A stretch of DNA of 64,000 nt from JAHEDT01 sp963825615 (GCA_963825615.1 CAWGTV010000006.1:124001-188000), one strand, 5' to 3'; shown: positions 26,553 through 35,038, counted from the first letter of the stretch. Notes: a model not told the origin generated them from the sequence alone. Numbers and translations: made by a program.

Positions 26553-27266
26553 TCAATAGAGGGAACCTTTGCGCCGTGACCTGGAAAACTTGCCTAAAAT
26601 CCAACCCAAAAAGAGCACCCCTGCACCGGCAAGAAACCATTGGATGGTTTCTTTTTGCAGTCGCCCTTTTCTCTCTTCATTTAAATTGGCGAGTGTCGTT
26701 GTTAATTCCTCATTGCTAAGCCTGAGTTGGTTGCGTTCTTCCGTGATGGCGATAATATCTTTGGCGTTTTCTCTTAATGCTTCATATGTTTTAGTACGCT
26801 CTGCCAATTCTGTCTGCGACTGTTGAAAATCCATCTGCAGTTTTTCTGCTTGGGCACGCGACTCTACCAACTCTGCTAGAATCTTTTTTTGGTTTTCATC
26901 CCCTTTGGAAAAAGCTTCGCTGTAGCGCTTTTCCAATTCCTGTACACGCTCTTTCAACTTTTCATTTTCCTGGGCCTGCCGCTTGATAACTATTGTTTTG
27001 GGTAAGTTTTCTGTCAGATAGTTCTTCTGTATATATCCGATCTCGCCATTCACCGTTTTCACTTTTAAGTATTCTTCGCCAAAATCAATGACTTCTACTG
27101 GCGTATCGGTCTTAAGATAGACAATCGTTTTCGCGCCATTCTGTGGCAGCTCCCGAAGAGACACAACCAATTGGTCAGATATGTAAAGATTTTCAGCCCA
27201 CGTAACAGAAGTGTTGCAGACAAAGACCATGAATATAGCCATGGCTTTCTTTTGATATGGAAGCAT
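26553..27266 (-). CDS. SH3-domain coiled-coil membrane protein (YgiM/TIGR04211-like)
   Basis: A 237-residue protein. A signal peptide or anchor covers residues 1-25 (ending TSVTWA). A bacterial SH3 domain follows at about 26-90 (YISDQLVVSLRELPQNG, IVYLKTDTPVEVIDFGEEYLKV, GYIQKNYLTEN). A long coiled coil runs from about 95 to 205, and a C-terminal helix at 210-228 ends in a basic tail (FSRSRRKGS). This is the YgiM layout: periplasmic SH3 and coil anchored at the C-terminus. AGGAGG precedes the start. The role is not known; E. coli YgiM has been linked to phosphate-polymer or envelope functions. Confidence 0.82.
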   Translation of the reverse strand: MLPYQKKAMAIFMVFVCNTSVTWAENLYISDQLVVSLRELPQNGAKTIVYLKTDTPVEVIDFGEEYLKVKTVNGEIGYIQKNYLTENLPKTIVIKRQAQENEKLKERVQELEKRYSEAFSKGDENQKKILAELVESRAQAEKLQMDFQQSQTELAERTKTYEALRENAKDIIAITEERNQLRLSNEELTTTLANLNEERKGRLQKETIQWFLAGAGVLFLGWILGKFSRSRRKGSLY

Positions 27267-27759
27267 TACATCCTCCTCGAAATAAAATCATGAATTTGAA
27301 GTACCCTGAAGCAGCCCCTCACCTTTTTGCACGGGGAAAAGCAACCATCCTCTGCAAATCCGGATAGCCTGTTTTGCCTGTTTACACTGCCGCAAAACAA
27401 GCAAACCGGCACATTCCCCTTGTCTTTGCGTTGTTCAATGACTCCCGCTATACAACTAGAAAGAGAAATTTAGCAGAAACATCGATTTATAGGAATTAAT
27501 TTTAGACTCCAGTCGCAGGGATGTCTGGATACAATTGGGGCCCAAGAAATTGCGGCTTATCGTTTGATGCCCCTGAACAGGCCAAACAGGTGATTGTCAC
27601 GGAGCTCCGGTCTTGCAAGCATGGCTCACCTGGTAATTGTAGGCCATGCTTGCGTCTGATTGATAAAGACTTACGAAGCCTGTTCTCTCGGAGAATTGAA
27701 ATCGATTGTGTCTATAGCTTGGGGGAGAAAGACTGGCACCTCTACAATTCCTGACTCAC

Positions 27760-27800
27760 AATAAAAAGAGCCCCACAGTCAAGGAGGGCGACTGTGGGGC
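27760..27800 (-). terminator. Perfect 11-pair terminator, near-copy of the one at 1.2 kb
   Basis: GCCCCACAGTC and GACTGTGGGGC form an 11-pair stem around a 9-base loop; on the minus strand it is followed by TCTTTTTATT. No minus-strand gene lies upstream within the gap, so it may end a small RNA that includes repeat copy C. Confidence 0.65.
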
Positions 27801-27956
27801 AACGGGTTTGTGGGTTTTTCTTAGGAGCTAGAACAAGAAGATGTTCTATCGTGCATGCATTACCTGTTTGGTCAGATATGTCAAGCAGAAGAATCAGATA
27901 AAAACGGCCTGCCGGTTTCGCTCCGTGAGACCCTCATTTTTTAATCAGTGGCGGCC

Positions 27957-27992
27957 TATATATCTCTACCAATAACCCGCCTGATTTCCACG
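27957..27992. repeat. Dispersed intergenic repeat, copy C (conserved block)
   Basis: TATATATCTCTACCAATAAC followed by CCGCCTGATTT matches the conserved block of copies A and B. The hairpin is less exact here: a GGCGGCC lies directly before it in place of the GGCCACC stem. Confidence 0.5.
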
Positions 27993-28219
27993 CCAACAAA
28001 TATTGCACGGCAACAAACTATACCCCAACGTTTTTGACCTCAACCTTTAACCGAGTATAATTGGACGCGTCAAAGCGCTGTTGATCAACTGTCATATGCC
28101 GCATACCTCAAAAGAACGACAGGTCGATTTTCGAAAGCAATCGGCGGCGGCAGTTCTGTTCATAGTGCCGCAACCAAGGTCCCCCGAAAAATCAATTTCC
28201 TACCAGCCAAGGAGCTTTT

Positions 28220-28609
28220 ATGCCCTCAGAGACCAACGATGCGATAGAATTTGTCCAAGTAAAGGCCGTATCCTTGGCCGTTACGAACGCGGAGCGTGCA
28301 AAGCGCTTTTATAAAGAGACGCTCGGGCTTCCCCCCGAGAACGTCCACCGGATGGATATGGCCTTTATGATTGGCGATGTCATCCTGCTTCTCAAACCGG
28401 AAGAAGAGTGGTATGGGAAGCCAACCAAAGAGTTGAATGCTCGCATCACCTTGGAGGTGAAGGATTCCTATGCGACAGAAAAGGCCTTGCTCAAGCGAGG
28501 CGTCACGGTCTCCGATCCGGTGGCTGTATACGGCGACAACCCCATCGGCGCATTTCTCGACAGCGAAGGGAATAAGCTGTGGTTTTGTTCGGAAGGTAAG
28601 AAGGGGTAG
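28220..28609 (+). CDS. VOC/glyoxalase-fold protein
   Basis: A 129-residue single VOC unit. It has VKAVSLAVTNAERAKRFYKETLGLP near residues 14-38, then FMIGDVILLLKPEE, and a second beta-alpha-beta-beta-beta set ending GAFLDSEGNKLWFCSE. Potential metal ligands (Glu and Gln/His positions) are not all present: the second unit ends LWF where many enzymes have a Glu-containing strand, so activity is uncertain. AAGGAG precedes the ATG. It stands as a single-gene unit with its own terminator. Confidence 0.82.
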   Translation: MPSETNDAIEFVQVKAVSLAVTNAERAKRFYKETLGLPPENVHRMDMAFMIGDVILLLKPEEEWYGKPTKELNARITLEVKDSYATEKALLKRGVTVSDPVAVYGDNPIGAFLDSEGNKLWFCSEGKKG

Positions 28610-28614
28610 CGTCA

Positions 28615-28650
28615 AAACAAAAAGGGCACTTCAAATAAGTGCCCTTTTCC
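28615..28650 (+). terminator. Terminator after the VOC gene, probably two-way
   Basis: AAAGGGCACTT and AAGTGCCCTTTT pair fully around a 5-base loop. A-run and T-run on both sides allow it to serve the convergent ilvD transcript too. Confidence 0.85.
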
Positions 28651-28682
28651 TCTGGATTCACCAGCATAAGCCGGTCGAGCAC

Positions 28683-30386
28683 TCAACTGGTTACAGCTCC
28701 CCGGGAGGCCGACGACACGAGCATAGCGTACTTTGCCAGAACCCCCCGACGATAGCGAGGCTCCGGACGCTGCCACAGTGCCAGGCGCCGGTTCAGCTCA
28801 TTTTTATCGATCTTGAGATTGAGTTCGCCTTGGGTGAGATCGATCTCGATCAAGTCACCCTCCTGCACCACCGCAATGGGTCCGCCCACTTGGGCTTCCG
28901 GCGCCACATGGCCGATCATGATGCCGTGGGTGCCGCCGGAGAAGCGGCCATCTGTGACCAGAGCCACGCTTTTGCCCAGCCCTGCACCCATCAGTGCCGA
29001 CGATGGGGAGAGCATCTCGCGCATGCCCGGGCCGCCGCGAGGCCCTTCGTAGCGGATGACCACCACGTCGCCAGACTTTATCTTACCGGCGAGGATCGCC
29101 TTGAGTGAGTCTTCCTCGCGCTCGAAGACCCGGGCCGGACCAGTAAACGTAGCCATCTCCTTCCCGCTGATCTTCAGCACGCAGCCGTCGGCGGCAAGGT
29201 TGCCATGCAGCACGCGGATATGCTGGTGAGGCGGCGCGTAGGGTTGCCCCGGGCTGTAGAAGATATCCTGGTCTTCCGGGCGTAGCGGAGCATCGGCAAG
29301 GTTCTCGGCCAGAGTGTGGCCGGTCACGGTGACGCAATCGCCATGCAGGTATCCGGCATCCAGCAGGGTTTTCATAACCATCGGCAGACCGCCAATCCGG
29401 TGCAGATCGTTCATGACGTACTGACCAAATGGTTTGAAGTTGCCGAGCAGCGGCACCCTGGCGGTCACCTTCTCGATATCGTCAAGGGTCAGATCAACGC
29501 AGGCTTCGTGGGCCAGGGCCAGCAGGTGCAGAACAGCATTGGTCGAACCGCCCAGGGCCCAGGCGACGGTCAGGGCGTTTTCAAAAGCCTTGCGGGTCAT
29601 GATATCGCGGGCGGTGAGACCTGAGTTGAGCAACTCGATAACAGCTTTTGCAGCTTGCCGGCAATCTTCGCGCTTGTCCACCGAGACCTGGTTGCCTGCA
29701 TCGACGGCGAGGTTGGAGGAGGCGCCGGGCAGGCTCATTCCAAGGGCTTCAATGGCCGAGGCCATGGTGTTGGCGGTGTACATACCGGCGCAGGAACCGG
29801 CGCCCGGGCAGGCGTGGCACTCGATGGCGTGCAACTCCTCGGCGTCGATCTTCCCCGCGCAATGGGCGCCGATCGCCTCGAAGGCGCTGACGATGTTGAG
29901 GGCCTGGCCACGGTACTCTCCGGGGAGGATACTGCCGCCGTAGAGAGTCAACCCGGGGAGGTTGTTGCGGGCGATGGGCATGAGCGCGGCGGGGATGGTC
30001 TTGTCGCAGCCGGACAGGGTGATCACGGCGTCGACCCTGTAGCCCTCGGTCATCAGCTCGATGCTGTCGGCGATGACCTCGCGGCTGACCAGTGAGTACT
30101 TCATCGCCTCGGTGCCCATGGAGATGCCATCGGAGACCACAGGAGTGCCGAAGACGATCGCTTTGCCGCCGGCCTCCTCGATCGCCGCCTGGACCAGGTC
30201 GCCCAAGGCCCGGACATGATCGTTGCACGGGGTGCCGTTGGTATAGGGCACCGCCAGGGCGATGAGCGGTTTGTCGAAATCCTCGTCGGTAAAACGCACG
30301 GCCCTCAGCATGGTGCGCGCGGCGGTGCGCTCAACCCACTTAGACGAATCCTTGGTACCGGTAATTTCCTCGCTGCGACGTTTCAT
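28683..30386 (-). CDS. ilvD: Dihydroxy-acid dehydratase
   Basis: A 567-residue Fe-S enzyme that makes the 2-keto acid precursors of valine and isoleucine. The cluster ligand regions are TPCNDH near 52, LSGCDKTIPA near 125 and ACPGAGSCAGMYTANTM near 190. The conserved GRFSGGTHG segment near 470 and EGPRGGPGMREML near 445 are present. The ATG at 30386 follows GAGGAAA; the gene begins eight bases after ilvN stops. It is the last gene of leuC-leuD-ilvB-ilvN-ilvD. Length is normal. Confidence 0.96.
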   Translation of the reverse strand: MKRRSEEITGTKDSSKWVERTAARTMLRAVRFTDEDFDKPLIALAVPYTNGTPCNDHVRALGDLVQAAIEEAGGKAIVFGTPVVSDGISMGTEAMKYSLVSREVIADSIELMTEGYRVDAVITLSGCDKTIPAALMPIARNNLPGLTLYGGSILPGEYRGQALNIVSAFEAIGAHCAGKIDAEELHAIECHACPGAGSCAGMYTANTMASAIEALGMSLPGASSNLAVDAGNQVSVDKREDCRQAAKAVIELLNSGLTARDIMTRKAFENALTVAWALGGSTNAVLHLLALAHEACVDLTLDDIEKVTARVPLLGNFKPFGQYVMNDLHRIGGLPMVMKTLLDAGYLHGDCVTVTGHTLAENLADAPLRPEDQDIFYSPGQPYAPPHQHIRVLHGNLAADGCVLKISGKEMATFTGPARVFEREEDSLKAILAGKIKSGDVVVIRYEGPRGGPGMREMLSPSSALMGAGLGKSVALVTDGRFSGGTHGIMIGHVAPEAQVGGPIAVVQEGDLIEIDLTQGELNLKIDKNELNRRLALWQRPEPRYRRGVLAKYAMLVSSASRGAVTS

Positions 30387-30394
30387 CGCTTTCC

Positions 30395-30880
30395 TCACTT
30401 CTCTAGAGCCGTCACCCCGGTGCGAGCGATCTCGATCAGGTGTTCGACGCCGAGGTCGGCGAGGAATCCGTCGAGGCGGTCTGTCGGGCCAGCGATCTGG
30501 ATAATATAGATATCGTGCGGCTGGCTGTCGAGAATTTCGAACTGATACTTCTTCTGCAGCTTCTCGAGTTTCTTGCTATCCAGTTCGAACTTGACGATAG
30601 CCACCTCGCGCCAGTAGCTGTGGTCACGGTCGAGTTCCTTGGCGCGAATGACTTCGGTGAACTTTTCCAGCTGCCGAATGACCTGAAGGACCTTGGCCTC
30701 GTCGTCTTCGCGCAGTGTGATCGTCATGCGGCTGACCCCAGGGGGCTTGGCCTTGCAGACGGTCAGGGTGTCGACGTTATACATCTTGCGCCGGATCATC
30801 ATGGAGATCTTGTTGAGGGTCCCCGGCTTGTCCTGAACAAAGGCCAGAATGGTGCGTCTTTTCATCTTTTTGGCAGTCAT
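30395..30880 (-). CDS. ilvN: Acetolactate synthase regulatory subunit
   Basis: A 161-residue subunit with an N-terminal ACT domain (about 8-80, ILAFVQDKPGTLNKISMMIRRKMYNVDTLTV), which binds valine for feedback control, and a C-terminal ALS_ss_C domain (about 85-160). It activates and regulates the catalytic subunit encoded immediately upstream. GGGGAAGAG precedes the start. The gap to ilvB is about 30 bases. Confidence 0.95.
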   Translation of the reverse strand: MTAKKMKRRTILAFVQDKPGTLNKISMMIRRKMYNVDTLTVCKAKPPGVSRMTITLREDDEAKVLQVIRQLEKFTEVIRAKELDRDHSYWREVAIVKFELDSKKLEKLQKKYQFEILDSQPHDIYIIQIAGPTDRLDGFLADLGVEHLIEIARTGVTALEK

Positions 30881-30910
30881 CTTTCTCTTCCCCTGAAAAT
30901 TGTTGGCAAC

Positions 30911-32641
30911 TCAGGACTTCGGCCGCGACACGATCATGTCGCCGAAGCCTCCGCCGGACGGGATCATCGGCAGGATAACCTCGGTCGGATCGCAGATAAA
31001 CTCAAGCATGTAGGCCCCGTCATGGGCAATGGCGGCGCGGAGCGCCGCATCGACCTGGTCGAGTTCCGTAACCTTCTGGTAAGGGATGCCGTACGCCTGG
31101 GCGATCACCCCGTAGTCCGGGCTCAGCATCGGTGTGCCAGCATAGCGGCCATCGAAGAAGAGGGTCTGCCACTGGCGCACCATGCCGAGATAACCGTTGT
31201 TGAGGATGAGGATCTTGACATCGGTCTTCTGCTCCATGATGGTGCCGAGTTCCTGGATGTTCATCTGGAAGCCGCCATCGCCGCTGATCGACCAGACCCG
31301 CTCGTCGGGGCGTCCCAACTTGGCACCGATCGCCATCGGCAGGGAGCAGCCCATGGTGCCCGCTCCCCCAGAGGTAAACCAGCTGTTGTTGGTCTGGAAG
31401 TTATAGTAGCGGGCCGCCATCATCTGGTGCTGACCGACATCGGGAACGACGATATCCTTCCCCTCGGTGATCTCCGAGAGCCGGCTGATGATCGTCTTCA
31501 TCAGTAGCTTGCCGCCGGCCCCGATCCCGGCGGCCAGTTCCTCGGCGTCCGCGGCAATCGTCACCTGACGGTTCGCTTCGATCTCCTGCAGCCAGCGCCG
31601 GCGCGGCTTGGAGATCAGCTCCGGGTCGTTGAGCATGACGTGCAGGGTCCGGGAGACATCGGCGTTGATGGGGATCGTGGTCTTGACGTTCTTGTCGAGC
31701 TCGGACGGATCGATTTCAACGTGGATGACATCGGCATCCTTGGCGTATTCGTTCAGCTTGCCGGTCACCCGGTCATCGAAGCGCATGCCGAAGCTGATGA
31801 TCAGGTCGGCGTTCATCACCGCCCGGTTGGCCTCGACGGTGCCATGCATCCCCATCATACCGAGGCTCAAGGGGTGATCGACCGGCATGGCCGACAGGCC
31901 GTGCAGGGTAAAGGCCACCGGGATATTGGTCTTTTCGGCAAATTCCTGCAGCATGGCGCCGGCGTTGCTGGAAATCACGCCGTGGCCGCAGAACATGACC
32001 GGCCGCTCGCTGCGGTTGATCATTTCGATCGCCTGGTGGAGGACGTCACGTTCCGGCGAGGGGTGGTAGAAGAACCCCGGCAGCCTCGGCCTGAACTTCT
32101 TAGGGTCAAAGTGATATTTCTCCCCCGGCTTCTGCAGCTGGACATCCTTGGGGATGTCGATCACCACCGGACCGAAGCGCCCGGTGGTTGCCACGTAGAA
32201 GGCTTCGTGGATGGTTTTCTCAATCTCGTCGGCGGACAGGGGCATGTAGGTCTGCTTGCAGATCGGCATCATGACCCCGACCACGTCGCTTTCCTGGAAC
32301 GCGTCGGTGGCGATAACGCCGGTCGCCACCTGCCCGGTGATGGCGACGATTGGCACCGAATCCATGTGGGCATCGGCCACGCCGGTGACCAGATTCATGG
32401 CCCCCGGCCCGGAAGTTGCCATGCACACGCCGATTTGCGGGTGATCAGTGGAGAGCGAGGCCCGCGAAAGCCCTTGGGCCATGAAGGTCGCACCCTGTTC
32501 ATGGCGCGGCATGACGAAGGTGAACCGCTGCTGCTTCTCCATCTCGTCGAACACCGGCATGATCGCACCGCCGGTATAGCCAAAGATATATCTCACGCCC
32601 CGTTCATAGAGCGCCTTTAAAACCAGTTCTGTTCCTTTCAT
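30911..32641 (-). CDS. ilvB: Acetolactate synthase catalytic subunit
   Basis: A 576-residue thiamine-diphosphate enzyme that condenses pyruvate with pyruvate or 2-ketobutyrate. It has the activating Glu in MPRHEQGATFMAQGLSR near 48, the FAD-binding central part, and the ThDP motif SGDGGFQMNIQELGT ... ILILNNGYLGM near 430-460. Length is that of the family. GAGGT precedes the ATG. It lies after leuD in the same direction. Confidence 0.95.
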   Translation of the reverse strand: MKGTELVLKALYERGVRYIFGYTGGAIMPVFDEMEKQQRFTFVMPRHEQGATFMAQGLSRASLSTDHPQIGVCMATSGPGAMNLVTGVADAHMDSVPIVAITGQVATGVIATDAFQESDVVGVMMPICKQTYMPLSADEIEKTIHEAFYVATTGRFGPVVIDIPKDVQLQKPGEKYHFDPKKFRPRLPGFFYHPSPERDVLHQAIEMINRSERPVMFCGHGVISSNAGAMLQEFAEKTNIPVAFTLHGLSAMPVDHPLSLGMMGMHGTVEANRAVMNADLIISFGMRFDDRVTGKLNEYAKDADVIHVEIDPSELDKNVKTTIPINADVSRTLHVMLNDPELISKPRRRWLQEIEANRQVTIAADAEELAAGIGAGGKLLMKTIISRLSEITEGKDIVVPDVGQHQMMAARYYNFQTNNSWFTSGGAGTMGCSLPMAIGAKLGRPDERVWSISGDGGFQMNIQELGTIMEQKTDVKILILNNGYLGMVRQWQTLFFDGRYAGTPMLSPDYGVIAQAYGIPYQKVTELDQVDAALRAAIAHDGAYMLEFICDPTEVILPMIPSGGGFGDMIVSRPKS

Positions 32642-32714
32642 ACCAACCTCTTCGCTGAATTGATGATGGGATGCGGCATTATCGTCATTATGAATCTTTG
32701 CTGAATGTCAGTGT

Positions 32715-33356
32715 TCAGTCGTGAAACAGCCACGGTTCCGCAAGCATGCGCCGCGCTTCGAAGGCCTTGATCTCGGCGACATGCTGCAGGGTCAGGCTGA
32801 TCTCGTCGAGACCTTCCAACAGGCACTTCCTGCGGAACGCGTCGACGGTAAAAGTAAAGACCTCGCCCGACGGGGTGGTCACCTGCTGCTTTTCCAGGTC
32901 CACGTCCAGCCGGTATCCCGGCGTCTGCTCCACCTCGGCGAACAGCCTGGCAACCTCGGCACCGGTAAGGACAACCGGCAGGATGCTGTTCTTGGTGCAG
33001 TTGTTGGCGAAGATGTCGGCAAAGCTCGGTGCGATCACGGCCCGGAACCCGTAATCGTACAGGGCCCATGGAGCGTGTTCACGGGACGAGCCGCAGCCGA
33101 AGTTGTCACGGGTCAACAGAACCTGGGCCCCCTGGTAGCGCGGCTGGTTCAGCACAAAATCGGGGTTGAGGGGGCGTTTGCTGCAGTCCAGACCCAGTTC
33201 TCCGTGGTCCAGGTAGCGCCACTCGTCGAACAGATTCGGACCGAAGCCGGTACGCTTGATCGACTTGAGAAACTGCTTGGGAATGATGGCGTCAGTATCG
33301 ATATTGGAGCGATCCAGGGGTGCGACCAGTCCGTTCAGTCTTGTAAATGGTTGCAT
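32715..33356 (-). CDS. leuD: 3-isopropylmalate dehydratase small subunit
   Basis: A 213-residue subunit of the bacterial long type. The hallmarks are LDRSNIDTDAIIPKQFL near 15-30 and DNFGCGSSREHAPWALYDYG near 80-98. It pairs with LeuC to isomerise 2-isopropylmalate. It begins three bases after the leuC stop. The size and sequence are like the E. coli-type LeuD and not the short (about 165 residues) LeuD used with the HacA-like enzyme of many Geobacter. Confidence 0.95.
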   Translation of the reverse strand: MQPFTRLNGLVAPLDRSNIDTDAIIPKQFLKSIKRTGFGPNLFDEWRYLDHGELGLDCSKRPLNPDFVLNQPRYQGAQVLLTRDNFGCGSSREHAPWALYDYGFRAVIAPSFADIFANNCTKNSILPVVLTGAEVARLFAEVEQTPGYRLDVDLEKQQVTTPSGEVFTFTVDAFRRKCLLEGLDEISLTLQHVAEIKAFEARRMLAEPWLFHD

Positions 33357-33359
33357 AAC

Positions 33360-34769
33360 TCAAACCTCCAGGGTGCGGACATCGACAAAATGGCCGGTGA
33401 TCGCCGCCGCTGCAGCCATGGCCGGGCTGACCAGGTGGGTGCGCCCCCCCTGCCCCTGCCGGCCTTCGAAGTTGCGGTTCGATGTCGACGCGCAGCGCTC
33501 TTTGGGCGCGAGGCGGTCGTTGTTCATCCCCAGGCACATGGAGCAGCCCGGCTCCCGCCACTGGAATCCGGCCGCCTTGAAGATCTCGTCCAGCCCCTCC
33601 CCTTCAGCCTGGTCCTTCACCAGTCCCGAACCGGGCACGACCAGCGCCCGCTTGATGTTGGGGGCTAGCTTGTGACCCTTGACGACCGCCGCTGCCGCGC
33701 GCAGGTCCTCGATGCGGGCATTGGTACAGGAGCCAAGGAAGATCGTGTCCGGATAAATCTCGGTGATCGGGGTATTGGCCTTCAGCCCCATGTAGATGAG
33801 TGCGGCCTGCATCCCTTCGCGCTTGACCGGATCAGGTTCGTTGGCGGGGTCGGGGACGCTCCCGCCGATCGAGGACACCATCTCCGGCGAGGTGCCCCAG
33901 GTGACCTGAGGCTGGATCGCAGCGGCGTCGAGGTGCACGACGCGATCGTAGCGGGCTTCGGGATCGCTGTGCAGCGTCCGCCAGTCAGCCTGCGCACGTT
34001 CCCAGAGCACTCCCTGCGGCGCGTAGGGCCGGCCCTTGACGTAGGCGATGGTCTTGTCATCCACGGCGACCAGGCCGGCCCGCGCGCCGGCTTCGATTGA
34101 CATGTTGCAGACTGTCATGCGCCCTTCCATCGACAGCGCGCGAATGGCATCGCCGCCGTACTCGACGACGTAACCGGTGCCGCCGGCGGTGCCGATCTTG
34201 CCGATAATGGCCAGCATGATGTCCTTGGCGGTGATGCCGAAACCGACCTGGCCATCGACGCTGACCAACATGTTGCGGGCCTTCTTCTGGATAATGCACT
34301 GGGTGGCCAGCACATGTTCGACCTCGGAGGTGCCGATGCCGAAAGCCAGCGTACCGAGCGCCCCGTGGGTCGAGGTATGCGAGTCGCCGCAGACGATGGT
34401 CATCCCCGGCAGCGTCACGCCCTGTTCAGGGCCGATGATATGGACGATTCCCTGACGGATATCGTTCATGGCAAATTCGGTGATGCCGAAATCGGCACAG
34501 TTGGCGTCGAGGGTCTCGACCTGGAGACGCGATAGGGGGTCGGCGATCCCCTGGCTGCGATCGGTGGTCGGCACATTGTGGTCCGGCACGGCGAAGTTGG
34601 CGCCGGCACGCCAGGGGCGGCGCCCGGCCAGGCGCAAACCTTCGAAGGCCTGGGGCGAGGTCACTTCGTGCACCAGGTGCCGATCGATATAAAGCAGGCA
34701 GGTGCCATCGTCGTCACAGCGCACCACGTGGCGATCCCAGAGCTTGTCATAGAGAGTCTTGTCACTCAT
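33360..34769 (-). CDS. leuC: 3-isopropylmalate dehydratase large subunit
   Basis: A 469-residue aconitase-family protein. The Fe-S Cys are in FLGSCTNARIEDL near 345 and SMCLGMNNDRL near 408. CGDSHTSTHGALG near 130 holds substrate-binding residues. It is the bacterial (E. coli) type. The ATG at 34769 overlaps by four bases (ATGA) the stop of a 20-codon upstream frame. A reasonable promoter lies about 85-110 bases upstream. It is the first structural gene of the leu-ilv group. Confidence 0.95.
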   Translation of the reverse strand: MSDKTLYDKLWDRHVVRCDDDGTCLLYIDRHLVHEVTSPQAFEGLRLAGRRPWRAGANFAVPDHNVPTTDRSQGIADPLSRLQVETLDANCADFGITEFAMNDIRQGIVHIIGPEQGVTLPGMTIVCGDSHTSTHGALGTLAFGIGTSEVEHVLATQCIIQKKARNMLVSVDGQVGFGITAKDIMLAIIGKIGTAGGTGYVVEYGGDAIRALSMEGRMTVCNMSIEAGARAGLVAVDDKTIAYVKGRPYAPQGVLWERAQADWRTLHSDPEARYDRVVHLDAAAIQPQVTWGTSPEMVSSIGGSVPDPANEPDPVKREGMQAALIYMGLKANTPITEIYPDTIFLGSCTNARIEDLRAAAAVVKGHKLAPNIKRALVVPGSGLVKDQAEGEGLDEIFKAAGFQWREPGCSMCLGMNNDRLAPKERCASTSNRNFEGRQGQGGRTHLVSPAMAAAAAITGHFVDVRTLEV

Positions 34770-34828
34770 AACCATCTTCCTGGAGAACAGCAGCAACTGC
34801 TGATTGCGAGAATGTTTGTACGAACCAT
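34766..34828 (-). CDS. Possible 20-residue leader peptide with Cys-Cys-Cys, overlapping leuC
   Basis: ATG at 34,828 opens a 20-codon frame that ends in TGA inside the leuC start (ATGA). It reads MVRTNILAIS, then three consecutive Cys codons within SSCCCSPG, then Arg-Trp-Leu. The overlap would couple its translation to leuC. There is no run of Leu, Ile or Val codons as in a classical leu attenuator, and no strong ribosome site. It may be chance. Confidence 0.3.
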   Translation of the reverse strand: MVRTNILAISSCCCSPGRWL

Positions 34829-34852
34829 ATACACACTTTAATTAGAACTGTA

Positions 34853-34880
34853 ATTATGAGTCATATCATGCCGTTGTCAA
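34853..34880 (-). promoter_or_regulatory. Putative sigma-70 promoter of the leuCD-ilvBND group
   Basis: On the minus strand TTGACA (34,875-34,880) is followed after 16 bases by CATAAT (34,853-34,858), a good match to -35 and -10. It lies 85 bases before leuC and ahead of the small upstream frame. Confidence 0.5.
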
Positions 34881-35013
34881 ACCGAAAGGCACGGAACAAC
34901 TGTTCTTTTCCCATTTGTAGCACAAAACATTACTACTAAAATAGTTATATTTAATGACAGGCAAAATCATGGCTCCCGGTGAGTGCCGATGACGTTGCAA
35001 AGAAGCTTCGAAA

Positions 35014-35038
35014 AGAAAGGGGCCTCCCATGGGAAGGC
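35014..35038 (-). terminator. Terminator after the rhodanese gene
   Basis: On the minus strand GGGCCTTCC pairs with GGGAGGCCC around a 3-base loop (one wobble), followed by CTTTCTTTTC. It lies about 30 bases after the TAA at 35,071, supporting that the transcript reads through the UGA to that point. Confidence 0.7.

Larger units (their letters stand above)
27267..28219. other. Gene-poor stretch rich in hairpins and repeat remnants
   Basis: No secure gene in 950 bases. It holds a perfect 11-pair hairpin at 27,615-27,653 (GCAAGCATGGC ... GCCATGCTTGC), a minus-strand terminator at 27,760-27,800, and repeat copy C at about 27,957-27,992. A 77-codon plus-strand frame at 27,521-27,754 contains the hairpin and has a poor ribosome site, so I do not call it. 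The upstream region of the VOC gene has no clear promoter. Confidence 0.45.

Noticed and set aside
27521..27754. 77-codon plus-strand frame with several Cys
   Set aside because: Its start lacks a ribosome site and the frame contains a perfect 11-pair hairpin, which suggests a structured non-coding stretch.
28081..28314. Plus-strand frame overlapping the VOC gene start
   Set aside because: It runs into the well-supported VOC gene in another frame and has no sign of coding by itself.
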